Source: Amphibacillus marinus
GTDB taxonomy: Bacteria; Bacillota; Bacilli; Bacillales; Amphibacillaceae
Direction: 5' to 3'
Length of the DNA stretch: 64,000 nt
Assembly: GCF_900110345.1 (NCBI RefSeq)
Contig: NZ_FODJ01000002.1
Span: 62,001 to 126,000, forward strand
Shown here: positions 47,555 to 56,640 of the stretch, one piece after another
How the letters are laid out: each line of letters begins with the position of its first letter
Position numbering within the stretch: the stretch's first letter is position 1
Notes under the pieces: generated by a model
Told to the model about the DNA's origin: nothing
What the model saw: the letters and a program-made list of their open reading frames with translations, nothing else
The model's database searches: none
Translations under genes and position numbers: made by a program

Positions 47555-48496
47555 ATTAAGAAATTATTTGACCCGATTCAATTTCAAGGACATTTAAATA
47601 AAAAACATTACTTCGAAGGCTGGTATTTTAAACAAGTTAGTACCAGTTCAGATAAAATTATTTCTTTTATTCCAGGTATTAGCTTAAATGCCAATGACAA
47701 GCATGCTTTTATTCAGGTGATTGTAAGCTCACCCATTCGTACTTATTATTTCAAGTATCCAATCGAGTCTTTTCAACTACGCAAACACCCCTTTGCAATC
47801 ACAATTGGAGACTCTTACTTTTCAAAGAATCGAATCAAGATTAACTTAAAGAATAGTCACGTGCACCTAATTGGGAGCCTGAGCTTTAGTGATCACCTAC
47901 CAATAAAAACAAGTCTAGTAACACCTAATATCATGGGTTATTTTGCTTATATCCCAAAGATGGCTTGTAATCACGGTGTTATCAGTATGAATCACCGTGT
48001 TAATGGACAGATACAATTCAACGATCAGCAGTTTATCTTTGATCAGGACTGGGGCTATATTGAAAAAGATTGGGGAACCTCCTTTCCTGACCGCTATATA
48101 TGGATTCAAGCTAATCATTTTAACCAGACTGACTTATCAGTCATGTGTAGCATTGCCACTATCCCGATGATGAAGACTCAATTCATTGGACACATTTGCA
48201 ACTTAACAATCGCTGATGAGGAATATCGCTTTGCAACCTACAATGGAACAAAAATTATTAAGGCGGAAGTATCAGAGCAACAAGTAGCTATTCAGTTGCA
48301 GCGAAAGCAGACATCACTGTTTATTAATGCAATTCGCTCAGAGGCTGGTGAGCTAAAGGCACCTAATAAAGGGCAGATGTCAACACTTATAAAAGAGGGA
48401 CTGGGTGGCTCAGTAAGCTTTAGATTAGTAGAATCAGGACAGACTATTGCAACAGGAACGAGCGATTATGCAGGTATTGAAGTGGTAAATTTTTAA
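47555..48496 (+). CDS. Tocopherol-cyclase-like protein with apparent ATT start
   Basis: The frame open from 47549 encodes a complete tocopherol cyclase-like protein, including the conserved N-terminus KKLFDPIQFQGHLNKKHYF followed by EGWYFKQVS. No ATG, GTG or TTG is available in frame before GTG 47717, which would remove this conserved part. The codon at the normal start position is ATT (47555), 11 bases after AAAGG and 16 bases past the yueI stop. About 313 residues. The C-terminal part (WGYIEKDWGTSFPDRYIW) is family-typical. The reaction in bacteria is unknown. Alternatives are a start mutation or a sequence error. Confidence 0.7.
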   Translation: MKKLFDPIQFQGHLNKKHYFEGWYFKQVSTSSDKIISFIPGISLNANDKHAFIQVIVSSPIRTYYFKYPIESFQLRKHPFAITIGDSYFSKNRIKINLKNSHVHLIGSLSFSDHLPIKTSLVTPNIMGYFAYIPKMACNHGVISMNHRVNGQIQFNDQQFIFDQDWGYIEKDWGTSFPDRYIWIQANHFNQTDLSVMCSIATIPMMKTQFIGHICNLTIADEEYRFATYNGTKIIKAEVSEQQVAIQLQRKQTSLFINAIRSEAGELKAPNKGQMSTLIKEGLGGSVSFRLVESGQTIATGTSDYAGIEVVNF

Positions 48497-48528
48497 TGCT
48501 CATCATTACTTACCCACATTGCAAAAAG

Positions 48529-48594
48529 AACACTAATTAACAATGAACTAATTTACGGTAATAAAGATCAGTTCACGAGTTAATTAGTGTTTTT
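48529..48594. terminator. Long hairpin between converging genes
   Basis: AACACTAATTAAC / GTTAATTAGTGTT with additional TGAACT/AGTTCA pairing and T-run TTTTTAATTTT on the plus strand. Confidence 0.8.
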
Positions 48595-48729
48595 AATTTT
48601 TTAAAGCGATTAATTATTTAAGTGTAACACTTACCTTTGGCTAGAACTAATCACTCAATTAATTAGCATTCGCTTCGATCTAGAAAACGGACGATATCTA
48701 CTATATTAATATTTTAATCACTTTGTACA

Positions 48730-49917
48730 TTAGCTCATTTCCACTAAATTAAATACATTAATTAACCGGCTCATCCCTTCAGCAATTAAGTCAGGTGTTG
48801 CATGTGTGAAATTTAGTCTTATTGTTGTTGGGTTACCATCACCGACATAAAAAGGTGCGCCAGGGACAAAGGCTACACCATGCTCGACAGCTACCTTTAA
48901 TAGCTCCGTCGGATTCATATGATCCGGCAGGTTGAGCCAAAAGAACATGCCCCCCCTTGGCTCAATATAGCTTAATCCTGCAATGTCTGCTTCATCAATT
49001 ATTTTCTTCATCACTTGCATGCGTTCAAAATAAGTTGTCCGAATGGTTTCAATGTGTTGATCAAGGTCATAATCCGTTAGCAAATGTGACAGTGCATGCT
49101 GACTTATTGAGTTGGTATGTAAATCGGCTGCCTGCTTAGCTTGGGCAATTAGCTTAATTATTGGTGTCGGACCAGTAATCCACCCAATCCGCATTGCCGG
49201 TACTACAGTTTTGGAAATCGTACTGGTGTAGACAACATGTGCACATTCATGATCTAAAGCTGCTAAGCTTAACGGTATTGCTGCTGGATCGAATTGAATA
49301 TCACCATAAGGATCATCTTCCATCACAACCAACTCTTCATTTCTTGCTACCTCAAGCAACATTTCTCTCCGCTCCAGCGACCACACCTTACCATCAGGAT
49401 TAGAAAAAGTTGGCACGACATAAATGCACTTCGGCTTGAATTGGCTAATTTTCTCTACTAAATCTGCTTCAATTATACCATCCTGATCGGAGTCAACAGC
49501 AATTACCGTTACTTCATAAGAAGCGAATACCTGCAAGGCAGCCAAGTAGGTTGGGTTTTCGGTAAGCACGACATCACCAGGATTAAACATAATACGCGAG
49601 AACAAATCAATTGCCTGCTGAGAGCCCGAAGTAATTAAGATATCTTCAGCAGAGCGGACAATTCCTTTTCGTTCCATTCTCGTTGCTAGCTGTTCTCGAA
49701 GCCGATAAAGCCCTTCGGTTTCTGCATATTGTAACGCCTTATTTCCAGAAGTAATTGCCTTAGAAAAAGCCGCTTCTACCGCTTGAACAGGAAACAGGTC
49801 TTCATCTGGTAAACCACCTGCAAACGAAATGACGTTCCCTTGATTTACGACCTTTAAAATGTCACGTACTGCTGAGGAATCAAAGTAGCGTACGCGATCT
49901 GCAAAGCTATACTCCAT
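48730..49917 (-). CDS. PLP-dependent aminotransferase (LysN/2-aminoadipate type)
   Basis: 395 residues, fold type I. ISFAGGLPDEDLFP near 30-43, ITSGSQQAIDLFSRI, DDPYGDIQF (PLP region) and the Lys in STISKTVVPAMRIGW. Family members transaminate aromatic, branched or 2-aminoadipate substrates; the specificity cannot be read here. Start ATG after AAGAAGGGAATGGT. Adjacent to the TrpXYZ-like importer on the same strand but with a 104-base gap. Confidence 0.85.
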   Translation of the reverse strand: MEYSFADRVRYFDSSAVRDILKVVNQGNVISFAGGLPDEDLFPVQAVEAAFSKAITSGNKALQYAETEGLYRLREQLATRMERKGIVRSAEDILITSGSQQAIDLFSRIMFNPGDVVLTENPTYLAALQVFASYEVTVIAVDSDQDGIIEADLVEKISQFKPKCIYVVPTFSNPDGKVWSLERREMLLEVARNEELVVMEDDPYGDIQFDPAAIPLSLAALDHECAHVVYTSTISKTVVPAMRIGWITGPTPIIKLIAQAKQAADLHTNSISQHALSHLLTDYDLDQHIETIRTTYFERMQVMKKIIDEADIAGLSYIEPRGGMFFWLNLPDHMNPTELLKVAVEHGVAFVPGAPFYVGDGNPTTIRLNFTHATPDLIAEGMSRLINVFNLVEMS

Positions 49918-50020
49918 ACCATTCCCTTCTTTCTGCTAATATCTCTTACAATTGACTACCGCACTCACCGTTCAAACAAAAGTCTCTATCTAGCGCTTAG
50001 AAGATGAGTCGTTAGTCTAT

Positions 50021-50815
50021 CTATCCTAGTATAGCACGGTCATCACCCATTTGCTCACCACGAATGCGCTGGAACTCATGAAGGAGCTTTTCGATGGTCA
50101 AAGCTTGTTTCTCAGCACCAGATATATCAAGAATAATTTGACCTTTATCCATCATAATTAACCGATTGCCCAGGTCCAAGGCCTGTTGCATATTGTGCGT
50201 GACCATTAACGTTGTTAGACCAGTCTTCTCCACGACCTCCTTCGTTAAATTGGTAATTAACGCGGCCCGTGAAGGATCAAGTGCTGCAGTATGCTCATCT
50301 AGCAAGAGAATATCAGGCTCGGTAAAGGTTGCCATCAAGAGTGAAAGTGCTTGCCGCTCACCACCCGATAGCAGACCGACTTTCGCATTTAAACGCTGTT
50401 CTAGACCAAGGTGTAAGGTTGCTAATGCTGATTTAAAGAAGGCCCGGCGATTTTTATTAACGCCTAGCTTTAACGTACGTTTCTTGTTTCGAGAGTATGC
50501 CATTGCTAGATTTTCTTCAATCGTCATCGTAGGTGATGTACCCGCCATCGGGTCTTGAAAGACGCGGCCAATATAATTAGAGCGCTTGAACTCCTGTAAT
50601 AAGGTGACGTTCTTTTCATTAATCGTCACCTTACCCACATCGGGGAAAAGTGCGCCTGAAATAATATTCATCAAGGTTGACTTTCCTGCCCCGTTGCTTC
50701 CAATTACCGTAACAAAGTCACCTTTATTAAGCTTAAGCTGGATATGCTGTAGTGCTTTTTTTTCATCTGGTGTGCCTTCATTAAAGGTCAGAGAAATATG
50801 GTTAACTTCTAGCAT
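50021..50815 (-). CDS. ABC importer ATPase (TrpZ/YufO-like)
   Basis: 264 residues. Walker A GSNGAGKSTLMNI (38-50), signature LLSGGERQALSLLMA, Walker B ILLLDEHTAALDPS (His instead of Pro after the Glu, usual in this subfamily), and MVTHNMQQALDLGNR. It drives the adjacent permease. Start overlaps the permease end by 14 bases. These importers bring in tryptophan or other aromatic compounds in some Firmicutes. Confidence 0.85.
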   Translation of the reverse strand: MLEVNHISLTFNEGTPDEKKALQHIQLKLNKGDFVTVIGSNGAGKSTLMNIISGALFPDVGKVTINEKNVTLLQEFKRSNYIGRVFQDPMAGTSPTMTIEENLAMAYSRNKKRTLKLGVNKNRRAFFKSALATLHLGLEQRLNAKVGLLSGGERQALSLLMATFTEPDILLLDEHTAALDPSRAALITNLTKEVVEKTGLTTLMVTHNMQQALDLGNRLIMMDKGQIILDISGAEKQALTIEKLLHEFQRIRGEQMGDDRAILG

Positions 50816-51800
50816 AGTGTTCCCCTTCCATTTGCTTTTCTAAAGCAAGACGTTTTTTGCGTTTGCGCTGGATCTCCTTATGATTTGCAAGCAATTTAGG
50901 AATAACGAGCGCAATAATAACAAGTCCAGAGGTAATAAGCTTCATATCACCAGTGTCTAAAAACTGTGACCTTAATGCGAAAGCAACGACAATTCGGTAG
51001 ACAACAGCACCCAGGACAACCGCCAACGTTGTCCGGGTAATTGACTTCGTTCCGACAATCGATTCGCCAATAATAACAGATGCTAAACCGACGACAATCA
51101 TCCCAATGCCCATGTTTAAATCAGAAAAACCAGCATATTGGGCATATAATGCCCCAGCTAGTGCAACTAGTGCATTTGAAAGTCCTAAGCCAACAATTTT
51201 CAAATGATCAGTATTGGCCGAGAAGCTCCGAATCATTTTTTCGTTATCACCTGTTGCTCGGAGCGCTAAGCCCATTTCTGTCTTAAGATAAAAATCAATG
51301 CCAAGTTTAATTAAAAACGTCACAATGGTCATGATTATTAAAATTGACCACGTACTCGGGGGACGCTCTATCCCTATACTGACTAGCATATTAGTCAACG
51401 CTTGATCTACACCTAGATCAGACCAACTTTCACGCAATTGTGTAAAAACCGTTGATTGATTAAGTAATGGAATATTTGATTGGCCCATAATTCTTAGATT
51501 TATTGAATATAAGGCAGTCATCATTAAAATTCCAGATAATAATGGATTGATTCGTCCCTTTGTGTTTAAAATCCCCGTTAGAGACCCGGCAACAAAGCCA
51601 GCAATTAGTGCGAACAACGTTGCTAAGATAGTTGGCACACCGTTTACAATCGATATAGCAGCAACGGCAGCTCCAGTAACGAAGCTTCCATCTACCGTTA
51701 GGTCCGGAAAATCAAGGACACGAAATGATAAATAGACACCTAATGCCATAATTGCATAGATAACCCCAGATTCCATGGCATTAAAAATAGAAATAAACAC
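50802..51800 (-). CDS. ABC importer permease (TrpY-like)
   Basis: About 332 residues with eight or so hydrophobic segments, typical of the BPD_transp_2 type (LGVYLSFRVLDFPDLTVDGSF). The frame could start at an ATG at 51869, but the GTG at 51798-51800 follows GGGGAG at good spacing and gives a normal N-terminus (MFISIFNAMESGVIYAI), so I prefer it. Coupled to the ATPase gene. Confidence 0.85.
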   Translation of the reverse strand: MFISIFNAMESGVIYAIMALGVYLSFRVLDFPDLTVDGSFVTGAAVAAISIVNGVPTILATLFALIAGFVAGSLTGILNTKGRINPLLSGILMMTALYSINLRIMGQSNIPLLNQSTVFTQLRESWSDLGVDQALTNMLVSIGIERPPSTWSILIIMTIVTFLIKLGIDFYLKTEMGLALRATGDNEKMIRSFSANTDHLKIVGLGLSNALVALAGALYAQYAGFSDLNMGIGMIVVGLASVIIGESIVGTKSITRTTLAVVLGAVVYRIVVAFALRSQFLDTGDMKLITSGLVIIALVIPKLLANHKEIQRKRKKRLALEKQMEGEHYARS

Positions 51801-51826
51801 ATCATAACTCCCCTTCTTAATATGAA

Positions 51827-51863
51827 AACCGACCATGTCGCAAATGAACAACATGTGTCGGTT
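51827..51863 (-). terminator. Hairpin between binding protein and permease genes
   Basis: On the minus strand AACCGACACATGT...ACATGGTCGGTT followed by TTCATATT. It probably lowers read-through so that the binding protein is made in excess over the membrane parts. Confidence 0.6.
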
Positions 51864-51875
51864 CGTCAATGCTCG

Positions 51876-52907
51876 TTATTGCAACTCTGCTAGCTCATCC
51901 CAATCACTGTTCCACTCAATACCCTGTTCTTCTGCTGCAGCTTCATTCAAATACAGCTGCATTTCTGGTGGGTATTCTACGTCAATTTCAGATGGTACTC
52001 GCTCACCAGTTAAAATCTCGACTGCCATTTCACCAGCACGATAACCAATTGTATAGTAATCAATGCCAAACGTTGCAAAGCCGCCTCTTTCTAATGAGTC
52101 TGGTTCCCCAACAATAAGCGGAATGTCCTGGTCATTTGCCACACCCACAACACTCTCTAGCGCTGAAACAACTGTGTTATCAGTAACGATGTATATAACA
52201 TCAGCTTCACCCACTAATGAGGTGGCAGCTTGCTGTACTTCTGCTGAGGTTGAAATTGTCCGTTCAATTGTTGATAGGCTTGTGCCTTCAATCGCTGCCG
52301 TTACGCTATCCACCTGAGCGACTGAATTTTGTTCACCCGCATTATATATTAACCCAACTGCTGATCCTGAAAAATAGGTATCTATGAAATTAACAGTCTC
52401 AATAATCGCATCAGGATGCATATCCATTACACCTGTTATATTTTCACCAGGCTGATCCATCGCTTCGACGAGTCCTGCCCCGATTGCATCCGTTACTGAT
52501 GTAAAAACAATCGGAATATCTGAAGTTGCTTGTAGAGCTGACTGTGCACTTGGGGTAGCATTGGCAAAAATTAAATCAACATTATCTGCGACAAAATTTT
52601 GTGCAATCGTTGCTGTATTGCTCTGATCTGCCTGAGCACTTTGGAGATCATATTCAACCTCAAGTCCAGCATCAGCAATAGCTGCTTTGAAGCCTTCATA
52701 TGCTGCATCTAGTGAGGGATGCTCGACAAACTGAGACGCCCCTATTCTATATACTGTTGTTTCCCCACCGTTTGCCTCGGTTTCATCCCCTTGCTCCGCT
52801 TCTGGGTCCGTTTGGTTCTCCACATTATCATTGTCACTGGTTCCACATGCAAACAGCAACAATAAAGTGATGGAACACAATAGTCCAATTAACCATTTCT
52901 TGTTCAT
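51876..52907 (-). CDS. ABC importer substrate-binding lipoprotein (TrpX-like, ABC_sub_bind)
   Basis: 343 residues. Lipobox LLLFACGTS, an acidic linker, then the ABC_sub_bind fold with FVEHPSLDAAYEGFKAAI, TPSAQSALQATSDIPIVFTS, GVMDMHPDA and YNAGEQNSVAQV. First gene of the operon. The ligand is unknown; relatives bind tryptophan or aromatic compounds. No T-box lies upstream. Confidence 0.88.
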   Translation of the reverse strand: MNKKWLIGLLCSITLLLLFACGTSDNDNVENQTDPEAEQGDETEANGGETTVYRIGASQFVEHPSLDAAYEGFKAAIADAGLEVEYDLQSAQADQSNTATIAQNFVADNVDLIFANATPSAQSALQATSDIPIVFTSVTDAIGAGLVEAMDQPGENITGVMDMHPDAIIETVNFIDTYFSGSAVGLIYNAGEQNSVAQVDSVTAAIEGTSLSTIERTISTSAEVQQAATSLVGEADVIYIVTDNTVVSALESVVGVANDQDIPLIVGEPDSLERGGFATFGIDYYTIGYRAGEMAVEILTGERVPSEIDVEYPPEMQLYLNEAAAEEQGIEWNSDWDELAELQ

Positions 52908-52963
52908 TTAATGATCTCCCCTCAACTAACAATATTTTTTAATTTTCTGAATTTATGCGCATT

Positions 52964-52993
52964 ATTATATCACATATCCATTTTATCCCGCAA
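52964..52993 (-). promoter_or_regulatory. Promoter of the TrpX-like operon
   Basis: Minus-strand TTGCGG (52993-52988), 18-base spacer, TATAAT (52969-52964). The rest of 52994-53456 shows no gene: it is AT-rich, with two ATTGGGGCT repeats ten bases apart (53091, 53101) and a loose dyad TGTCCAAATTGGGCGACA (53291-53308). The mobile-element boundary probably lies in here. Confidence 0.65.
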
Positions 52994-53456
52994 TACGGAT
53001 TTCAAAAAATAGGGGAACTATTGATTTGACAGGGTTTTTAAATGTTTCAAAATAATGAACAATGCAGAATAATGCATAAAAACGAATGGAATTGGGGCTG
53101 ATTGGGGCTACTAATATATAGCGTGGGCATATGTATGTGAACGAAAGCTTCTCGGACAATACAGTAATCTATTCTAGAGCATTTCTAGATAGTCAAAAAA
53201 CGCCATCCCTTATAGGACAAGCGTTTCATAGAGTGACTTTAAATAGGGTGACTTTATAAATCAATATTTGTGTTTGATTTTAAGGATTGCTGTCCAAATT
53301 GGGCGACAGGAGGACAACAATTTTATACAATATAGCCTTTACCTCACTGACATATTTCCAACCATTGTATAAATGTCAAATTGAGTGACCCAATTTTGCT
53401 CGACACATGTATGCTTTAAAATACAAAACATCTTAGGGTGTTGTAATTAATTCTTG

Positions 53457-54269
53457 CTATAACGGTGGGAAACCACCGTCGTCTTTGCTATTTACTAGTT
53501 TTTTCAAGATCCCTGGAACCGGTAACGAACATAATTCTGCCTTCTCAACTACTCCTTTTAACTCACCCCAAACTATCCATAGCGAGAGAACAGTAAGGAA
53601 AATCCCTTCAGGTAAACCATTAAATGAAATTATTCCATTTAAAGCATTTCCTAGAGCTAATAAAACATAAGGCCAAATGAATAATTGCAAACTTCTTTGA
53701 AAAGAAATATAATCATTATTTTCAACTCGATTAGATGCAATCCTTAAACAGAAATGAATACTGGTTGTAACTATTATTGTGTAGTTGATGGCTGTAAAGC
53801 CGCCAATCAGTGAAGAAATTGAAGAAAAGAAAATAGTAAAAAAAAGCCTAATACCGGGCGATTCCAAAAAATCATTCCAATTTTTTTTCATTTCATTTAG
53901 CGATAGCAAAGGGAATCCTAATAAGAAACTTCTCATTTTTACGCCCACCTTATTATTAGGGTATAATATTCTATGCAAAAATGATTTAGGTAATACCATT
54001 TCTTTATTATGTTTTCCCTCTTTTTTAATTTCCATGCCTGATAACTGATTATATTCTAAACTTTTTTCTAATAATCCAATAAATTCATTATTAACAGGAT
54101 TACCGGCCTCTTTCTCCTCTAAAATAGTCCAGTATAGAGATCTGCTGTAATTTAACAGGTTCTCTAATCCATTTCTTATCTTTATATTATCATTGTGGAT
54201 CTCTTTCCTTTCCTTTCTGGTTTCATTATTACTTATGAGTCTCAAGTATTCTTCATTTCTGAGTGCCAT
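53457..54269 (-). CDS. Membrane protein with holin-like C-terminus
   Basis: About 271 residues. The first 130 are soluble and helical; then three to four hydrophobic segments, and a C-terminus (LWIVWGELKGVVEKAELC, SLPVPGILKKLV) that resembles the end of phage holin family 4 proteins. The start is the ATG at 54269 after GAGGTG (an upstream GTG is possible). The fused N-terminal domain is unlike a normal holin. It is 27 bases downstream of an unknown soluble gene; last gene of the leftward element transcript. AT-rich. Confidence 0.55.
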   Translation of the reverse strand: MALRNEEYLRLISNNETRKERKEIHNDNIKIRNGLENLLNYSRSLYWTILEEKEAGNPVNNEFIGLLEKSLEYNQLSGMEIKKEGKHNKEMVLPKSFLHRILYPNNKVGVKMRSFLLGFPLLSLNEMKKNWNDFLESPGIRLFFTIFFSSISSLIGGFTAINYTIIVTTSIHFCLRIASNRVENNDYISFQRSLQLFIWPYVLLALGNALNGIISFNGLPEGIFLTVLSLWIVWGELKGVVEKAELCSLPVPGILKKLVNSKDDGGFPPL

Positions 54270-54296
54270 CTTCCACACCTCTATTCTATTTGAATA

Positions 54297-54908
54297 TCAT
54301 GTTAGAATTGCATCAATAACTTCTATTAGAAAATTTGATTCGTTAGTCATTAGTTCACCAATATTTTTAAAATTAACTTGAGTTCTTTCTTTCATTCTTG
54401 CTATAGCGTAATTATTTTCATCTACACCAAGATTTAGATTTATTGCTTTCTCTTTAATAACAGTAGAGATAGTAATATCTACTAGATTTATCTCCCCTAT
54501 AATATTTTTCCCGTTAAAGATATTAGCGGTTTTCTCAATAAACAACTCGTGACTGCCATCTGAAAATAAACTCATCAAGATAATTTCTTTTATCTCCAAG
54601 TTATCGTTGCATTCATTACTTATGTATAATGTTTTAAGAATAAATTCAAGTTCATCAGTAAATTTCAATTTGCTATTGATGAATAAATCAATTCCGATAC
54701 TTGATTTATTAATATAAACCCTACCAACTGAAGACCCATTACTAAATTTTATTGCATTTTTCGTTTCTTGAATGCTGTCAAATTTATATTTATCGTCTAG
54801 CTTTGCTCTTATATTAACAAAATCTACTTCTTTAATTCTCTTAAATACATCTTCTTCAATTTCAATTCTTAGACCGACTACAGCAGGTTTTTGTTCTGGG
54901 TTTTTCAA
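54297..54908 (-). CDS. Hypothetical soluble protein, partner of the holin-like gene
   Basis: 203 residues, no signal peptide or membrane segment. Mixed alpha/beta appearance (GLRIEIEEDVFKRIKEVDF, NLGVDENNYAIARMKER). Start TTG after AGGGAGGGG. It is unrecognised by me. Its tight spacing with the membrane protein suggests a two-gene unit. Base composition is markedly AT-rich compared with the host genes. Confidence 0.55.
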   Translation of the reverse strand: MKNPEQKPAVVGLRIEIEEDVFKRIKEVDFVNIRAKLDDKYKFDSIQETKNAIKFSNGSSVGRVYINKSSIGIDLFINSKLKFTDELEFILKTLYISNECNDNLEIKEIILMSLFSDGSHELFIEKTANIFNGKNIIGEINLVDITISTVIKEKAINLNLGVDENNYAIARMKERTQVNFKNIGELMTNESNFLIEVIDAILT

Positions 54909-55180
54909 GCTTACCCCTCCCTTTGCTAAAAACTTAGATACATCTTTCAGTAGTCTTATGTACCCATTAACGATTAAACTCCTTGTATTATACTTAAAAA
55001 AGAAAAGAAAAACTAGTATTTATTTGAAAATATAGTAATTACATGAGTTAATTCCTGATTATTTTGAACTATTTCCACTTATATATTAGTATATTTCGAC
55101 ATAACCAATAAACTTCCTGCCTTTTTTTTAAAAAAACAATATAAAACAAAAAGAGAGCCTTATAACAAGAATTCCTTTAT

Positions 55181-55247
55181 CAATCTATATTTACTTCAAT
55201 CCATAAGCCTCTGCCATTATAGCAGCTTGCAACGGGCTATGCTCCTG
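55181..55247 (-). pseudogene. 3' fragment of a homolog of the 56641 gene
   Basis: 67 bases match 56631-56697 with five mismatches, offset 1450 bases. On the minus strand it keeps EHSPLQAAIMAEAYGLK and the stop, with the three coding differences at third codon positions. Only the last codons remain. The similarity continues more weakly back to about 55151. The rest of 54909-55305 shows no gene. Confidence 0.8.
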
Positions 55248-55305
55248 ATCTCTCCCTAGATCATAGCTAAACCTCCCTTAAAAAATACGCCTAATGTGAG
55301 CGTAA

Positions 55306-55728
55306 TTACTTTACCAATTTCTCTACTTCCCTTTCTGTGTCTTTTATTCCCTCTTTGTAAGCATTGCTTAATTTTTCAAGAAAATCTCTTGATGAAATCT
55401 CTCCATATAAATCGTTAATCTCAACGTCTTTAATTTGCCAATAGATTTTATCAAAAACTGAACGAATTTTTACCGGAAAGTAATAGTAACCATCTAATAA
55501 CACTGGATATATTTTATCTTTAAAGACATCAACATCGAAATGATAAGCATGCATACTTTCATTATTTGGGCCATTTAATCTATCGACTTTTAATAAATTA
55601 TGCAAGGCCTCTACTTTTTCTTTTTTCACTACATTCTTCTGATTTCTTTTATCTGATATCAATTGAAATACATAGCCTAACAAAGCACCAAATGCTACTG
55701 AACCTAAAGTTACAATAGTTTCAATCAA
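55306..55728 (-). CDS. Hypothetical membrane-anchored protein
   Basis: 140 residues. N-terminal hydrophobic helix (TLGSVAFGALLGYVFQLI), then a charged cytoplasmic-looking domain with DRLNGPNNESMHAYHFDVD. The start is TTG after AAAGGAGGG. No family recognised. It is part of the AT-rich cargo. Confidence 0.6.
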   Translation of the reverse strand: MIETIVTLGSVAFGALLGYVFQLISDKRNQKNVVKKEKVEALHNLLKVDRLNGPNNESMHAYHFDVDVFKDKIYPVLLDGYYYFPVKIRSVFDKIYWQIKDVEINDLYGEISSRDFLEKLSNAYKEGIKDTEREVEKLVK

Positions 55729-55810
55729 TTTAATCCCTCCTTTCTGCCTGCTTATTTCGACAAATGAAGGTGAATTCCTGCAACATATTAAAAAGTACTT
55801 GTGAGGTCAC

Positions 55811-56020
55811 TTAACCAACAAAATATAAAAACGATCGATAAACTAAAAACAAATACAATAAGCACATAGCTGGCTTAATTACTGACCTAGGTAATTTTAA
55901 AAAAATAAGAACATGACCAATAATTAAGACTACCACAAAAGGGATAAAAAGCACCTTCGCTAAATCCCAAGCCATTTGATTTATAACAGTATTATCAACA
56001 CCATCAAAAATAGTTTCCAT
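55811..56020 (-). CDS. Hypothetical small membrane protein
   Basis: 69 residues with two hydrophobic segments (FIPFVVVLIIGHVLIFL and PAMCLLYLFLVYRSFLYFV). SD TTAGGAG before the ATG. Size and layout fit a small membrane effector, holin or exclusion protein, but no family is recognised. Confidence 0.5.
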   Translation of the reverse strand: METIFDGVDNTVINQMAWDLAKVLFIPFVVVLIIGHVLIFLKLPRSVIKPAMCLLYLFLVYRSFLYFVG

Positions 56021-56107
56021 ATCATTCTCCTAATAATACTTAAGCATAACATCTTTATAGTAAGACGAAATTTTAATTTTTACATTAGTGTATTTCAGAT
56101 TAGATGC

Positions 56108-56539
56108 CTACTTTCTAATTCTCCTTTTTCGATATGGGTGTATTTCTTCAATTTCAATCCTTTTTTCAATTAACATGTCAATCAATCCAATACCATACAA
56201 GTTTTTTTCTTTAATTTTCTTTTGACCTTGATCATATAGTCTAACAATGAAAATAATAAAAATATAAATAATTAACCCCGCAATAATTCCCCCGATTTCG
56301 CCTTCAAAAATGAACTTTGGGATAATTTGAAATGACATTCCTACTGTTGCACTGAAAAGTATTAGTGGTATTTCGAGATTATAAATAGTATTCGCTTTTG
56401 AGGAGATTTTTAATTTTAGTTTTTCTAATTCAAATAGAGTTAACCCATCTACTCGCTGACCTGGGAAGTATATAGAGGGTTCTAATAAAGAGCTTACTTC
56501 TTGTTCTAAATTCTTAATTTCCTCTTTAATCTGTTTCAT
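56108..56539 (-). CDS. Hypothetical protein with two membrane helices
   Basis: 143 residues: coiled-coil N-terminus (KEEIKNLEQEVSSLLE), two central hydrophobic helices (about 72-110), and a charged C-terminus with RLYDQGQKKIKEKNLYG and a basic end (YRKRRIRK). SD GAAGGAG. Shape recalls small SLATT-like membrane effectors, though no match can be claimed. Part of the cargo bounded by the duplicated gene end. Confidence 0.55.
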   Translation of the reverse strand: MKQIKEEIKNLEQEVSSLLEPSIYFPGQRVDGLTLFELEKLKLKISSKANTIYNLEIPLILFSATVGMSFQIIPKFIFEGEIGGIIAGLIIYIFIIFIVRLYDQGQKKIKEKNLYGIGLIDMLIEKRIEIEEIHPYRKRRIRK

Positions 56540-56640
56540 TTAATCACTCCTTCACCCTTATATCGGCTCAAAGAGTGTTAATATCAACCATGCAAATTAA
56601 AAGGAAGCCTTAAACAAGACTCCCCTTCACCAATTAATAT

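Noticed and set aside
50166-50558. Plus-strand open frame of 130 codons opposite the TrpZ-like ATPase
   Set aside because: It is the reverse-strand shadow of a conserved ATPase with clear motifs, lacks a ribosome site and has no recognisable protein features.
52908-53456. T-box leader for the TrpX-like operon
   Set aside because: Such importers can be T-box regulated, but the conserved T-box antiterminator sequence is not present on the minus strand; only a plain promoter is seen.
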